From the NCBI GenBank assembly GCA_902406105.1, contig CABPCP010000004.1, positions 9,843 to 73,842 of the forward strand: DNA of 64,000 bases, in the 5' to 3' direction. The translations under genes were made by a program, and so were the position numbers. The notes below the pieces were generated by a model. The model was given only the letters and a program-made list of their open reading frames with translations, did no database searches and had not been told where the DNA came from. This DNA is from an uncultured Mordavella sp. GTDB lineage: Bacteria > Bacillota > Clostridia > Lachnospirales > Lachnospiraceae. Positions 8,363 through 18,036 of the stretch are shown piece after piece (the stretch's first letter is position 1; the number at the start of each line of letters is the position of its first letter).

Positions 8363-9022
8363 CTATTTCAGATCCCTTGTCTCCATCAGGATCACAACTC
8401 CGTCCGGCGCCGAGATGGTTACCTCATCTTCTTCAAACTGATTGCTGACACACAGACTATCATAAGGGGTCAGTATATGATCTGTCAAAGGATATTTTGC
8501 CCCCTTGATATTAAACCCATAAATCTTCTCGCCCAATGGAAACACAGAGAAATACGGCCCATAAGCCTCCGATCTCTTCAGCGTGATCTCACCATGGAAC
8601 AGCTGGATCTGGTTCTGCTCATCCAGAATCTTCGTTTCAATCCCTGCTTTCAATGGGATCATAAGGGACTGGACATTTGCCCACAGATGATCGATCCTGC
8701 CTCCGGTGGCGCCCAGGATCAAAAGTTCCTTGCAGCCAAGCGTAACAGCCAGCCGGATCGCGATCTCGGTATCCGACGCGTCTTTTACCGGATTATACTC
8801 CCGGATGGGCACATCCGTCTGATTGCGGTAGTAATCCCCGATCTCTTCGCTCACACTGTCGAAATCCCCTACAATATAGCTGGGCATGATCTGATGCCGG
8901 TAAAGGAATTCCATCCCTTTGTCCACTCCGATAATATAGCCGCTTTCTTCCTCTCCAAGGATTGACAGCACAAACTCTTCGTTTAGTTTTCCCCCGCTTA
9001 CGATTACAATTCTCTTACTCAT
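8363..9022 (-). CDS. thiN: Thiamine pyrophosphokinase
   Basis: A 219-residue enzyme that converts thiamine and ATP to thiamine diphosphate. Family landmarks are GVDKGMEFL, PSYIVGDFDSVS and the GATGGRIDH motif near residue 110. Its start overlaps the rpe stop by 8 bp (ATGAGTAA overlap), so it is translationally coupled. Position after rsgA and rpe is the usual Firmicutes order. Confidence 0.93.
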   Translation of the reverse strand: MSKRIVIVSGGKLNEEFVLSILGEEESGYIIGVDKGMEFLYRHQIMPSYIVGDFDSVSEEIGDYYRNQTDVPIREYNPVKDASDTEIAIRLAVTLGCKELLILGATGGRIDHLWANVQSLMIPLKAGIETKILDEQNQIQLFHGEITLKRSEAYGPYFSVFPLGEKIYGFNIKGAKYPLTDHILTPYDSLCVSNQFEEDEVTISAPDGVVILMETRDLK

Positions 9023-9677
9023 AACTGTTCAATATCTCCATAAATGCCTTGGTGTTGTCTCCAGGATCGCCTTTAAATACCGCTGAGCCTGCTACAATGA
9101 TATTAGCTCCCGCATCCAGGACGTCCCTCACATTCGTCAGATAGATCCCTCCATCCACCTGGATGTCTACCTTAAGGTTTCTCTCTTCGATCATGTCCCG
9201 TGCCCTGCGGATCTTATCCAGAGATTCTGGTATGAATTTCTGGCCTCCAAATCCCGGATGCACACTCATGACCAGCAGCATCTCAATGCTGGAAAGGAAT
9301 GGCTCCGCCTGGTCTACATCTGTCTCCGGACAAATAGAGAGTCCCGCTTTCATGCCGCAGTCATGGATTCTCTCCAAAGTCTCCCTAACATCCCGGCATG
9401 CTTCCAGATGGACTGTCACAATGTGGGCGCCCGCTTCCTGAAACGCTTCCACATATCGGATTGGCTCCTGCACCATTAAATGAGCGTCCATTACCTGGTC
9501 TGTGGCATTGTGTATAGACTTCAGCACTGGCATCCCAAAAGAAATACTGGGTACAAACATGCCGTCCATCACGTCGAAATGCAGATAACGGGCTCCATTT
9601 TCTTCTGTGGCCTTCATCTGTTCTCCAAGCGCCTTGAAATCTGCCGACAAGATCGACGGCGACAAAATATACTCCAT
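9015..9677 (-). CDS. rpe: Ribulose-phosphate 3-epimerase
   Basis: A 220-residue TIM-barrel enzyme that interconverts ribulose 5-phosphate and xylulose 5-phosphate in the pentose phosphate pathway. Seen are LSPSILSADF at the N-terminus, HFDVMDGMFVP with metal-binding His and Asp, VMSVHPGFGGQ and DGGI for phosphate binding. It lies 4 bp after rsgA and overlaps thiN. Confidence 0.95.
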   Translation of the reverse strand: MEYILSPSILSADFKALGEQMKATEENGARYLHFDVMDGMFVPSISFGMPVLKSIHNATDQVMDAHLMVQEPIRYVEAFQEAGAHIVTVHLEACRDVRETLERIHDCGMKAGLSICPETDVDQAEPFLSSIEMLLVMSVHPGFGGQKFIPESLDKIRRARDMIEERNLKVDIQVDGGIYLTNVRDVLDAGANIIVAGSAVFKGDPGDNTKAFMEILNSYE

Positions 9678-9681
9678 AGCC

Positions 9682-10560
9682 TTAGTACCTCCTCCTGTCC
9701 TTTAATTCCTGATATATGTCCTGATAATCCGCGTAGCGGACTGGATGGATCTTCCCTTGTTCTACCGCCTCTTTTACCGCGCAGTCCGGCTCATGGATAT
9801 GGTCGCATCCCTGGAAGCGGCACTGGCCTTCAAAATCGCGAAATTCCGGAAAATAATATTTCAGATCTTCTTTCTCCAGCTCAGGAAGATATAAAGAGCT
9901 AAATCCCGGTGTATCCATGATATAAGAGTCCTCATTGATAGGAAACAGCTCTGCGTGCCGCGTGGTGTGTCTCCCTCTTGCAATCTTGCGGCTGACCGCT
10001 CCTGTCTCCATTTTTGCCTCCGGCTGTAGAAGGTTGATAAGAGAAGACTTTCCCACCCCGGAGGGCCCGGCGATCACCGTCGTCTTTCCCCTTAACAGCT
10101 CCATCACCTGATCAATGTTGCTCTTTTCTTTCACACTGATAAAAAGACAGGGGTACCCGCAGCTTTCATAAACTTCCCGCAGCTTATCGATTTCCTCTTC
10201 TTTCCCGATATCTTCTTTATTAAAACACAGTACGGCGGGAATCTCCTGGATCTCCATCATGACCAGAAAACGGTCCAGCAGATGGAAATGAGGACTTGGC
10301 TTAGCCACGGCAAATACCACCAGCGCCTGATCTACGTTGGCGGACGCCGGACGGATCAATTCATTCTTCCGAGGAAGGATCTCAGTAATATTCCCAGATT
10401 TTTCTTCCTCATCCAGAATCTCTATCTCCACATCATCCCCCACCAGAGGTTTGATCTTCTCCTTCCGGAAGATTCCTTTTGCTTTACATTCATAAACACC
10501 GGATTCTACTACATCCACGTAGTAGAATCCGGCAATTCCCTTTATGATCTTTCCCTGCAT
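9682..10560 (-). CDS. rsgA: Ribosome small subunit GTPase RsgA
   Basis: A 292-residue circularly permuted GTPase that matures the 30S subunit. An OB-fold domain comes first, then G4 (NKED), G1 (GPSGVGKSS) and G3 (DTPGFS) in permuted order, and a C-terminal zinc site with CRFQGCDHIHEPDC. The gene follows the PASTA kinase by about 30 bp; in Bacillus this GTPase is a substrate of the same kinase family, which fits the pairing. Confidence 0.95.
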   Translation of the reverse strand: MQGKIIKGIAGFYYVDVVESGVYECKAKGIFRKEKIKPLVGDDVEIEILDEEEKSGNITEILPRKNELIRPASANVDQALVVFAVAKPSPHFHLLDRFLVMMEIQEIPAVLCFNKEDIGKEEEIDKLREVYESCGYPCLFISVKEKSNIDQVMELLRGKTTVIAGPSGVGKSSLINLLQPEAKMETGAVSRKIARGRHTTRHAELFPINEDSYIMDTPGFSSLYLPELEKEDLKYYFPEFRDFEGQCRFQGCDHIHEPDCAVKEAVEQGKIHPVRYADYQDIYQELKDRRRY

Positions 10561-10590
10561 ACCTTTCCGCTGTCCTTATATTGTATCATC

Positions 10591-12666
10591 TTACTGCTCG
10601 CCTTCTCCGCCGTCTCCGCTATCGGAAGATTCTTCCGGGCCAAGACTCAGAACATAGGTTACTGTACTTCCTTTCGATAAACTTCCAGATCCGGGACTCT
10701 GAGAGATGATCATGCCAGCGGCGTAATTATTGCTGTACTCTTCTCCCTGTTTTCTTGCGTTTATTCCATTCTCATCTGCCCACTCCAACAGGGACTCCTC
10801 ATACTGTCCCGCAAAATTCTGCACAGATACCTTTTCTTCCGGTTTTGGTCCGTTGCTGACCACCAGATCGATGGAGGTTCCTTTTGATACCTTCTCGCCG
10901 CCTCCGATGCTCTGGGAGATTACCAGTCCTTTGCTGACACTGTCGTCATACTGATAGGTTACTTTGCCAATGGTAAGCCCCGCATTCTTGAGGGTGCTCT
11001 GGGCCGTGGAGTCTTTCTCGCCTTTTACATTGGGAACTGAGATCTTCTCTTCACCTCTGCTGACCTGCATGATGATCTCAGTATCCTTGCCCACTTTGGA
11101 ACCTGCCGCCGGAGTCGTCTTGATAACTTCGCCCTCAGCATAATCGCTGCTGTAGATAAATTCTGAAGTTCCTACCGTCAGGCCTTCCCCTTCCAGTGTC
11201 TTCTGGGCGCTTTCCTCGTCCATTCCGGAGACATCCGGAACGGTGATCTCTTCTCCTACTAACTTCGAGCTTACCACAACTTCTACCGTTGTGTTCTTCT
11301 CTACCCGTTCTCCCTCTTCTGGATTCTGTTCACAGACAAGTCCTTTTTCATATTTTTCCGATTCCTCATAAGTAACTGTAATTCCAAGGCCCTTTTTATT
11401 CAAAGCTTCTTTTGCCTCTTCCTCTGTCATACCCACAACATCCGGGACTTTCACTTTGCTCTCTGACTCTTCCGCTGTGATTCCAGGCCCCCAGGTCTTA
11501 AAGATTCCTGCCGCCCGGCCGATGGCAAAGATAATAATGAAGACAATGATCACAGCCACAACGATCATCAAGATCTTCATGACTTTATTCATCCTTGGAT
11601 TTACTTCCTCGCTGCCTTTGCGTCCTTTGCCGTAATCGTCTTCTTCTCCGTATTCGTCTAAACTATACTCGTCTTCCCCGTATTCGTCGTCTCCGTATTC
11701 GTCGTCTTCCCCATATTCATCTGCATCGTATTCGTCTTCATCATACTCGTCCTCATCGTAATTGCTTCGGATATCATCCAATTCTTCATCCGTGATGATA
11801 ACCGTATCCGCATTTCTAAGAGGCGGGATGATAACAAAATCTCCCTCCGGGTCTACCAGGGAACGTTTGAGATCCCGGATCAGATCGTCTGTATTTTTAT
11901 ATCTTCTCTCCGCATTCTTCTGGGTACATTTCAAGATAATCTGTTCCAGACTGTATGGAATGTCTGGAACCAGCTCCGATGGAGGCGTGATCTCCTCCTG
12001 AAGGTGCTTAATAGCCACGGATACCGTAGAATCCCCATCAAAAGGCACTTCTCCTGTCGCCATTTCAAAAAGTGTGATACCGATGGAATAAATATCGCTT
12101 TTGGCATCACTGAATCCGCCTCTGGCCTGTTCCGGGGAGGTATAGTGGACCGACCCCATAGCGTTCGAGCTGATGGTGTTGGAATTCACAGATTTGGCAA
12201 TTCCAAAATCAGTTACCTTTACCTTTCCATCTTTCGAGATGATCACATTCTGGGGCTTGATATCCCTATGGATGATTCCGGCGGCATGAGCCGCTCCGAT
12301 ACCGGTACACATCTGGATCGCGATGCTGATCACCTCTTTGTGGGATAATCGGCCTTTTCTCTCAATATATTCTTTCAGGGTAATGCCTTCTACCAGTTCC
12401 ATGACCATGTAGTACAATCCCCTGTCCTCTCCCACATCATATACGTTTACAATATTGGGATTCATAAGTCCGGCCGCGGACTGTGCCTCAGATCTGAATT
12501 TCCTTACGAAATCTTCGTCTTCCCGGTATTCTTTCTTCAGCACCTTGATGGCTACATAACGGTTCAGCTTCGTGTCCTTCCCCTTATAGACGTCCGCCAT
12601 CCCCCCCGCGCCGATCTTACTTAACACCTCATATCTTTTTCCAAGAAAAATCCCGTCTTTTACCAT
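10591..12666 (-). CDS. prkC: PASTA-domain Ser/Thr protein kinase
   Basis: A 691-residue membrane kinase of the PrkC/Stk1 type. The cytoplasmic kinase domain has GAGGMADVY (P-loop), AIKVL (lysine), HRDIKPQN (catalytic loop), DFG and a Ser/Thr-rich activation loop ending GSVHYTSPEQA. Residues ~302-345 are an acidic, tyrosine-rich linker. A single transmembrane segment (MKILMIVVAVIIVFIIIF) leads to four extracellular PASTA repeats, the fourth divergent, that bind peptidoglycan fragments or lipid II in relatives. The C-tail is Ser/Gly/Glu-rich. It overlaps the phosphatase gene by 7 bp, and the two likely act as a pair on cell-wall and growth control. Confidence 0.95.
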   Translation of the reverse strand: MVKDGIFLGKRYEVLSKIGAGGMADVYKGKDTKLNRYVAIKVLKKEYREDEDFVRKFRSEAQSAAGLMNPNIVNVYDVGEDRGLYYMVMELVEGITLKEYIERKGRLSHKEVISIAIQMCTGIGAAHAAGIIHRDIKPQNVIISKDGKVKVTDFGIAKSVNSNTISSNAMGSVHYTSPEQARGGFSDAKSDIYSIGITLFEMATGEVPFDGDSTVSVAIKHLQEEITPPSELVPDIPYSLEQIILKCTQKNAERRYKNTDDLIRDLKRSLVDPEGDFVIIPPLRNADTVIITDEELDDIRSNYDEDEYDEDEYDADEYGEDDEYGDDEYGEDEYSLDEYGEEDDYGKGRKGSEEVNPRMNKVMKILMIVVAVIIVFIIIFAIGRAAGIFKTWGPGITAEESESKVKVPDVVGMTEEEAKEALNKKGLGITVTYEESEKYEKGLVCEQNPEEGERVEKNTTVEVVVSSKLVGEEITVPDVSGMDEESAQKTLEGEGLTVGTSEFIYSSDYAEGEVIKTTPAAGSKVGKDTEIIMQVSRGEEKISVPNVKGEKDSTAQSTLKNAGLTIGKVTYQYDDSVSKGLVISQSIGGGEKVSKGTSIDLVVSNGPKPEEKVSVQNFAGQYEESLLEWADENGINARKQGEEYSNNYAAGMIISQSPGSGSLSKGSTVTYVLSLGPEESSDSGDGGEGEQ

Positions 12667-13403
12667 ATACTCACCTCATCTGCCAGCGGTTCCGCCATAA
12701 CAACCCCGATGTTATCTCTCCCGCCATTGCTGTTTGCTTTCTCGATCAACATAAGCACCGCCTCCACAATATCTCTGGCGCCCTTAACAATGTCAAACAT
12801 ATCTTCATCTTCTACCATATTGCTGAGTCCATCGGTACACATTAAGATAATGTCGCCTTTCTTCAGCCGGTATTCGTAAATATCGGCTTCCACGTCTTCT
12901 TTCACGCCAATGGCTCTTGTGATAATATTCTTATCTGGATGATTCTTCGCCTCTTCTGCCTTGATGCCGCCCAGTCTCACCATTTCCTCTACCAGGGAAT
13001 GATCCTTGGATATCTGGCGGATCTTTTCATTGATCAGATAGAGCCGGCTGTCTCCTACGTTGGCAAAATAGAGCGTATTTCCAATGACCGTTCCCGCTAC
13101 CAGGGTTGTCCCCATCCCTTCCAGTTTTACGTCTGAATGGGCCGCTTTGATCAGTTCATGGTTTGCCTTCGTAACAACACCTCGCAGAATTTCTTCCGGT
13201 TTGTCCAGTGAGGTATTCTCTAATTCTTCTCTTAAGATTTTAACCGTGTATTTGGAAGCGAAATCCCCCGCTTTATGTCCGCCCATTCCATCGGCGACCA
13301 CAAGAAGATTCGGGAATGGCCCAATGGGTTTATCCGTCACATATACATAATCCTGATTGATTTCCCGCTTTCTTCCCACATCGGTTTTTGCGTATAATTT
13401 CAT
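12660..13403 (-). CDS. PP2C-type Ser/Thr phosphatase
   Basis: A 247-residue PPM/PP2C phosphatase (PrpC/Stp family). Metal-binding motifs are VVADGMGGHKAGD, GDSRLYLI, CTDGLSNMV and GGRDNIGVV. It should reverse phosphorylation by the adjoining PASTA kinase, with which it overlaps. It starts directly after the rlmN stop with no gap, so the block is one transcript. Confidence 0.95.
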   Translation of the reverse strand: MKLYAKTDVGRKREINQDYVYVTDKPIGPFPNLLVVADGMGGHKAGDFASKYTVKILREELENTSLDKPEEILRGVVTKANHELIKAAHSDVKLEGMGTTLVAGTVIGNTLYFANVGDSRLYLINEKIRQISKDHSLVEEMVRLGGIKAEEAKNHPDKNIITRAIGVKEDVEADIYEYRLKKGDIILMCTDGLSNMVEDEDMFDIVKGARDIVEAVLMLIEKANSNGGRDNIGVVMAEPLADEVSIW

Positions 13404-14450
13404 CTAGCTCTCCTTCTGACCGGCTTGGTACCGTCTCCTCAACTGGCCGCAGGCCCCGTCGATATCGGAGCCTCTTTCCCTTCTTATAGTAACATTTATT
13501 CCGTTTTTTTCAAGTTTATTTTTAAATTCCTGGGCATTTTTCCCATCCGGGCGCTGAAAATCTCTCTCTTTGATGGGATTCACCGGAATCAGATTCAAAT
13601 GGCAGTTTCTTGGCTTTAAAATCCTGGTCAATTCCCGGATATCAGACTCTGTGTCATTGACCCCTTTTACCAAACTGTATTCAAAAGTGATCCTCCGTCC
13701 CGTTTTCGCGAAATACTCGTCACAGGCTTCCAGCACTTCAGAAAGCTGGTATTTCTTCGCCACAGGCATAAGCTTCTGACGCTTTTCCTGGGTGGACCCG
13801 TGCAGGGACAAAGCCAGAGTGATCTGAAGCCCTTCCTCTGCCAGACGGTGGATCCCCGGAACGATGCCGCAGGTGGACGCGGTAATATTGCGCTGGCTGA
13901 TATGCAGGCCGTTCGGGTCTGCGGCCATATGGATAAATTTGACAAAATTCTCATAATTATCCAGCGGCTCTCCTGTTCCCATCACCACAATATTGGAGAC
14001 TCTTTCCCCGGTGATCTTCTGGATCTGGTAAATCTGGCGCAGCATCTCAGAGGGAGTCAGATTCCTCTCCAGGCCCCCGATGGTGGATGCGCAGAACCGG
14101 CATCCCATCCTACAGCCTGCCTGGGATGAGATACAGACAGAATTCCCATAATTATATTTCATCAGCACGCTCTCGATCCGGTTTCCGTCTTTCAGTTCAA
14201 ACAAGAATTTCTCTGTAGGATCCTTCTGGGAAATCTGGCGGGCCACAAGATCCATCCTGCGGATCTCATAAAGATCACTCAGCCTTTCCCTCAGATCTTT
14301 GGAAAGGTTGGTCATCTCCTGGAAATCACCGGCTAATTTCTCATGAAGCCAGGCATAGATCTGCCTGGCCCGGAAAGGCTTCTCTCCCAGGCTTTGTATT
14401 TCCTTTGTCAATTCCTCCAAGTCATAGGAGACAATATCTTTCTTATCCAT
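13404..14450 (-). CDS. rlmN: 23S rRNA/tRNA adenine-C2 methyltransferase RlmN
   Basis: A radical SAM enzyme that methylates A2503 of 23S rRNA and A37 of some tRNAs. The cluster motif is CRMGCRFCAST, and GTGEP and the C-terminal CGQLRRR (with the reactive Cys) are present. I choose the ATG at 14450 (MDKKDIVSYDLEEL, 348 residues) because GAGGAAGAG precedes it; a longer open frame reaches 14495. The start overlaps the rsmB stop by 8 bp. Confidence 0.95.
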   Translation of the reverse strand: MDKKDIVSYDLEELTKEIQSLGEKPFRARQIYAWLHEKLAGDFQEMTNLSKDLRERLSDLYEIRRMDLVARQISQKDPTEKFLFELKDGNRIESVLMKYNYGNSVCISSQAGCRMGCRFCASTIGGLERNLTPSEMLRQIYQIQKITGERVSNIVVMGTGEPLDNYENFVKFIHMAADPNGLHISQRNITASTCGIVPGIHRLAEEGLQITLALSLHGSTQEKRQKLMPVAKKYQLSEVLEACDEYFAKTGRRITFEYSLVKGVNDTESDIRELTRILKPRNCHLNLIPVNPIKERDFQRPDGKNAQEFKNKLEKNGINVTIRRERGSDIDGACGQLRRRYQAGQKES

Positions 14451-15756
14451 GGCTCTTCCTCTGCAATACCGCAATATAGAATCCGTCTCCCCCATCGATT
14501 CCAGGCAGCATCTGCTTGGCCTTCTTCAACTGGAAATCCGGATGGTTCAAGAGAAACCAAGCGGTGTTTTCTTCATTTTCTTCTCTATGTATGGTGCAGG
14601 TACTGTAGACCAGGGTGCCGCCGGGCTTCACGTAAGCCTCCACCGTGGAAAGGATCTTTCTTTGAAGTTTCGCAAGCTCTTCCTGCTTCTTAGGCGTCAT
14701 TTTGTATTTCAGATCCGGCTTCTTTCCCAGCACTCCAAGACCGGAGCAGGGCAGATCTGCCATTACAATGTCCGCTTTTCCTTCCGCCTCCCGGTCAAAT
14801 ACAGTAGCATCCCACTTGACTGCCCGGATATTTGCAAGACCGGTCCGTTCTATATTTTCCTCTAAAAGTCCGATTTTGTAGTCTGTCAGATCCCTTGCCT
14901 CCACACTCCCTGTCCCACGCAGTATTTCCGCCAGGTGGATGGCTTTTCCGCCCGGCGCCGCGCACACATCGATGATGTGATCGCCTTCTTTTGGTTCCGC
15001 CCACAGAACCGCCTGCATAGAACTGATATCCTGCACATAGAACAGCCCCTGCCGGAAGCTTTCCAGTCCGGCCACATGGTCGTACCCGGTCAGATAGAGC
15101 GCGCAGGGAACAAAAGGATCCGCTTCTGCCCGGACGCCTTCCTGTTTCAGACGTTGGATCAGCTCTTCCCGGGTGATCTGGTTTATATTGCAGCGGACGC
15201 AAAGAGGCCTTTCTTCCAGAAACGCCTTTCCCATGCGCTCTGCCGTCTCCATTCCATACTCTCCGAGCCACTGTTCAGAAAGCCAGCTGGGCAGTGAATA
15301 GCGGACAGAAAGATAGCCTTCCGGATCTGTTTCCCTGGACGGATAGGCTACAGAGTCAATCTTGCGGCTTATACTGCGCAGGACTCCGTTCACAAACCCT
15401 TTAAGTCCGGCAAATCCTTTTCGCCCCGCCAGTTTCACGGCCTCGTTGCATACAGCGCTGTTTGGGACCTTGTCCATATATTTAATCTGATAGACGCTGC
15501 TCCTTAAGATCGCCCGGATCACCGGTTTCATTTTGTTGACTTTCACGTTGGAAAAATGATTGATGATATGATCGATCTCGATCATGCGCTCAAGCGTGCC
15601 GTTTACCACCCTGGTGATAAACGCACGCTCTTTTTTATCCAGATACTGATATTTGTCCAGAACTTGCTTTAACGCGATATGACTGTATTCCCCGTCTCTG
15701 GTGATCAATAGCAGAGTGTCGAGGATCAGTTCTCTGCTGTCTTCCCCTCTTCTCAT
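14443..15756 (-). CDS. rsmB: 16S rRNA cytosine-C5 methyltransferase RsmB
   Basis: A 437-residue protein. The N-terminal ~130 residues form a NusB-like RNA-binding domain (DTLLLITRDGEYSHIAL, NGTLERMIEIDHII). The catalytic domain has the SAM site DVCAAPGGKAIHLAE, the PCSGLGVLGKKPD motif with one catalytic Cys, and VYSTCTIHREENE with the nucleophile Cys. It methylates C967 of 16S rRNA in E. coli. It sits between the zinc peptidase and rlmN. Confidence 0.95.
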   Translation of the reverse strand: MRRGEDSRELILDTLLLITRDGEYSHIALKQVLDKYQYLDKKERAFITRVVNGTLERMIEIDHIINHFSNVKVNKMKPVIRAILRSSVYQIKYMDKVPNSAVCNEAVKLAGRKGFAGLKGFVNGVLRSISRKIDSVAYPSRETDPEGYLSVRYSLPSWLSEQWLGEYGMETAERMGKAFLEERPLCVRCNINQITREELIQRLKQEGVRAEADPFVPCALYLTGYDHVAGLESFRQGLFYVQDISSMQAVLWAEPKEGDHIIDVCAAPGGKAIHLAEILRGTGSVEARDLTDYKIGLLEENIERTGLANIRAVKWDATVFDREAEGKADIVMADLPCSGLGVLGKKPDLKYKMTPKKQEELAKLQRKILSTVEAYVKPGGTLVYSTCTIHREENEENTAWFLLNHPDFQLKKAKQMLPGIDGGDGFYIAVLQRKSHG

Positions 15757-15783
15757 TGTCTCCCCTGTCCTCCGTCTGTTTTT

Positions 15784-16485
15784 CTAATCCCTTCTGCTGT
15801 TTGCCAGCAGGATGATACGCAGAAGCTGCAGGATCGAAGCCGCCGCTCCCGCCACATAAGTAAGCGCAGCCGCGGACAGGACCTTTCTGGTATCCCGAAG
15901 CTCGTCTTCATAGAGAAGTCCGGTGCTTCCCAGGACACGGACTGCCCGATTGGAAGCATCAAATTCTACTGGAAGAGTCACGATCTGGAACAGGACTGCC
16001 AGAGAAAACGCAATAATTCCAAGATTCAAAAACAACAAAGAGGACTCCCCGGTAAATAAAAGGCCAATAATGATCAGCGGCCAGGCGATGGTACTCCCCA
16101 GGTTCGCGATCGGCACCAGGGCTCCCCGGAACCTAAGCGGCGCATACCCTATAGCGTGCTGGACCGCATGGCCGCACTCATGAGCCGCCACTCCGATCGC
16201 CGCTACGGACTGAGAATTATAAGTCGCATCCGACAGACGCAGCGTCTTGGTCCGCGGATCATAGTGATCCGTCAGATTCCCTGACACATGTTCCACCCGC
16301 ACATCATAGATTCCCGCGCTTCTGAGCACATATTCCGCCGCTTCCCTTCCCGTCATGCCGGAACGGCTGCGCACACGGGAATATCGATTAAACGTAGATC
16401 TCATCTTGGCCGAAGCGGCAAGACATATAATAACACCAATGATCACCAGTACATACGTAGGGTCAAAATACATTGGAAAATACAT
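15784..16485 (-). CDS. Zinc metallopeptidase, YugP type
   Basis: A 233-residue membrane protein with an N-terminal transmembrane segment (YVLVIIGVIICLAASAKM), then HECGHAVQH, an HExxH-like zinc site written HEcgH, and two or three further hydrophobic spans. This matches the YugP/DUF6775-like neutral zinc metallopeptidase family. Its substrate is unknown. The conserved position between fmt and rsmB is common in Clostridia. Confidence 0.88.
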   Translation of the reverse strand: MYFPMYFDPTYVLVIIGVIICLAASAKMRSTFNRYSRVRSRSGMTGREAAEYVLRSAGIYDVRVEHVSGNLTDHYDPRTKTLRLSDATYNSQSVAAIGVAAHECGHAVQHAIGYAPLRFRGALVPIANLGSTIAWPLIIIGLLFTGESSLLFLNLGIIAFSLAVLFQIVTLPVEFDASNRAVRVLGSTGLLYEDELRDTRKVLSAAALTYVAGAAASILQLLRIILLANSRRD

Positions 16486-16601
16486 ATTGATTCCTCCTTA
16501 TCAGGCAGTTTTCTTTTGTATAGTATATATGAAAACCACTCAGAAAAACTGAAATTCATGAATTTTTAATAAAAATATAATTCCCAGTTCAGCCATTCTC
16601 C

Positions 16602-17531
16602 CTATCCCAGCTTCGTTCCGGTCTCGATCGGATACCCCCGCAGAAAGGCGGCCGCATCCATCCGTTTTTTCCCTGGGATCTGAAGCGCTGTTACCTTTAA
16701 TTGTCCTTCCCCGGTTTCCACCAGGAATCCATCTTTTTCTACCATTACTACCGTGCCTGGTTCCGCTTTGCTTTCGCCTTCCTGGACTTTAGCCTCCCAG
16801 ATCTTCATTACTTTGCCGTTCCAGCCTGTATAGGCGCTGGGCCATGGATTCAATCCCCGGATCAGCCGCTCGATCTCCTTAGCCGAACGGGTCCAGCAGA
16901 TCTCTCCCATTTCCTTCTTCAGCATGGAGGCGTAGGCGGTAGGACTATCTCCCTGCTTCTCTGGGATAACTGTTCCCGCCTTCAGTCCATCCAGCGTCTC
17001 CACACAAAGTTTCGCGCCTGCCTGGGCCAGTTTATCATGAAGGCTTCCGCCTGTCTCATCCGCCTCCAGCGGCACCTCTGTTTTCAGCAGCATATCACCC
17101 GTATCCAGCCCCTCGTCCATCTGCATGGTGGTCACTCCGGATACCTTCTCTCCGTTTAACACTGCCCACTGGATCGGAGCCGCCCCCCGATAGCTGGGCA
17201 GAAGAGAGGCATGTACGTTGATGCAGCCGTAGGGCGTCATTTCCAGGATTTCTTTTGGCAGGATCTGGCCAAAGGCTACCACCACGATCACATCTGCCTG
17301 GTATTTCCGAAGTTCTTCTATATTCTCTTTCTCCCGGACTCTGCGCGGCTGGAACACAGGGATCCCGTATTGCAGAGCCTTCTCCTTAACGGGAGGGAAC
17401 TGCATCTTCCCGCCTCTGCCTTTGGGTTTATCCGGCTGGGTTACCGCAAGGACCACCTGATGCCCCGCCTGGATCAGCGCTTCCAGCGTCCCAACCGAGA
17501 ATTCCGGAGTTCCCATAAATATCACTTTCAT
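16602..17531 (-). CDS. fmt: Methionyl-tRNA formyltransferase
   Basis: A 309-residue enzyme that formylates initiator Met-tRNA using 10-formyl-THF. Landmarks are FMGTPEFSVGTLEAL at the start, the catalytic region NVHASLLPSYRGAAPIQWA and DTGDML. The start follows the def stop directly, the classic def-fmt pair that adds and removes the formyl group. Confidence 0.96.
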   Translation of the reverse strand: MKVIFMGTPEFSVGTLEALIQAGHQVVLAVTQPDKPKGRGGKMQFPPVKEKALQYGIPVFQPRRVREKENIEELRKYQADVIVVVAFGQILPKEILEMTPYGCINVHASLLPSYRGAAPIQWAVLNGEKVSGVTTMQMDEGLDTGDMLLKTEVPLEADETGGSLHDKLAQAGAKLCVETLDGLKAGTVIPEKQGDSPTAYASMLKKEMGEICWTRSAKEIERLIRGLNPWPSAYTGWNGKVMKIWEAKVQEGESKAEPGTVVMVEKDGFLVETGEGQLKVTALQIPGKKRMDAAAFLRGYPIETGTKLG

Positions 17532-18008
17532 TTATTCCTCTGCCTCCTCTGCCTGTACGTCATGGAGGTCTCCTTCCACCAGCTCCACATACATATGGCC
17601 GTCCAGATGGTCGATCTCGTGACAGAACGCCCGCGCAAGAAGCCCTTCGCCTTCTAACTCAATCTCTTCCATATCTTCATTCAGAGCTTTTACCTTCACA
17701 TAGTTAGGACGGGTCACCGTACCTGCTTTTCCCGGAAGGCTTAAGCATCCTTCTTCGCCAGTCTGTTCTCCGGAGGTTTCCAGGATCTCCGGATTGATCA
17801 GCACGATCGGCCCTTCTCCCACGTCAATGACCACGATCCTCTTCAGGATTCCCACCTGAGGCGCCGCAAGTCCGACCCCCATAGCTTCGTACATGGTATC
17901 CAGCATATCGCCGATCAGAATCTTCGTCCGAAGATTTACCTTTGTTACTTCTTTGCACTGTTTTGTCAGCACCTCATCTCCAAGTTCACGGATTTTACGT
18001 ATTGCCAT
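17532..18008 (-). CDS. def: Peptide deformylase
   Basis: A 158-residue metal-dependent deformylase that removes the N-formyl group from nascent proteins. All three motifs are seen: [18 protein letters not shown] and HEIDHLDG. I choose the ATG at 18008 ([14 protein letters not shown]) because AGGAGAGGG precedes it; the frame is open to 18065, but there it overlaps priA. Confidence 0.96.
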   Translation of the reverse strand: MAIRKIRELGDEVLTKQCKEVTKVNLRTKILIGDMLDTMYEAMGVGLAAPQVGILKRIVVIDVGEGPIVLINPEILETSGEQTGEEGCLSLPGKAGTVTRPNYVKVKALNEDMEEIELEGEGLLARAFCHEIDHLDGHMYVELVEGDLHDVQAEEAEE

Positions 18009-18036
18009 ATTTTCCCTCTCCTTTGATCCTAGTTTG

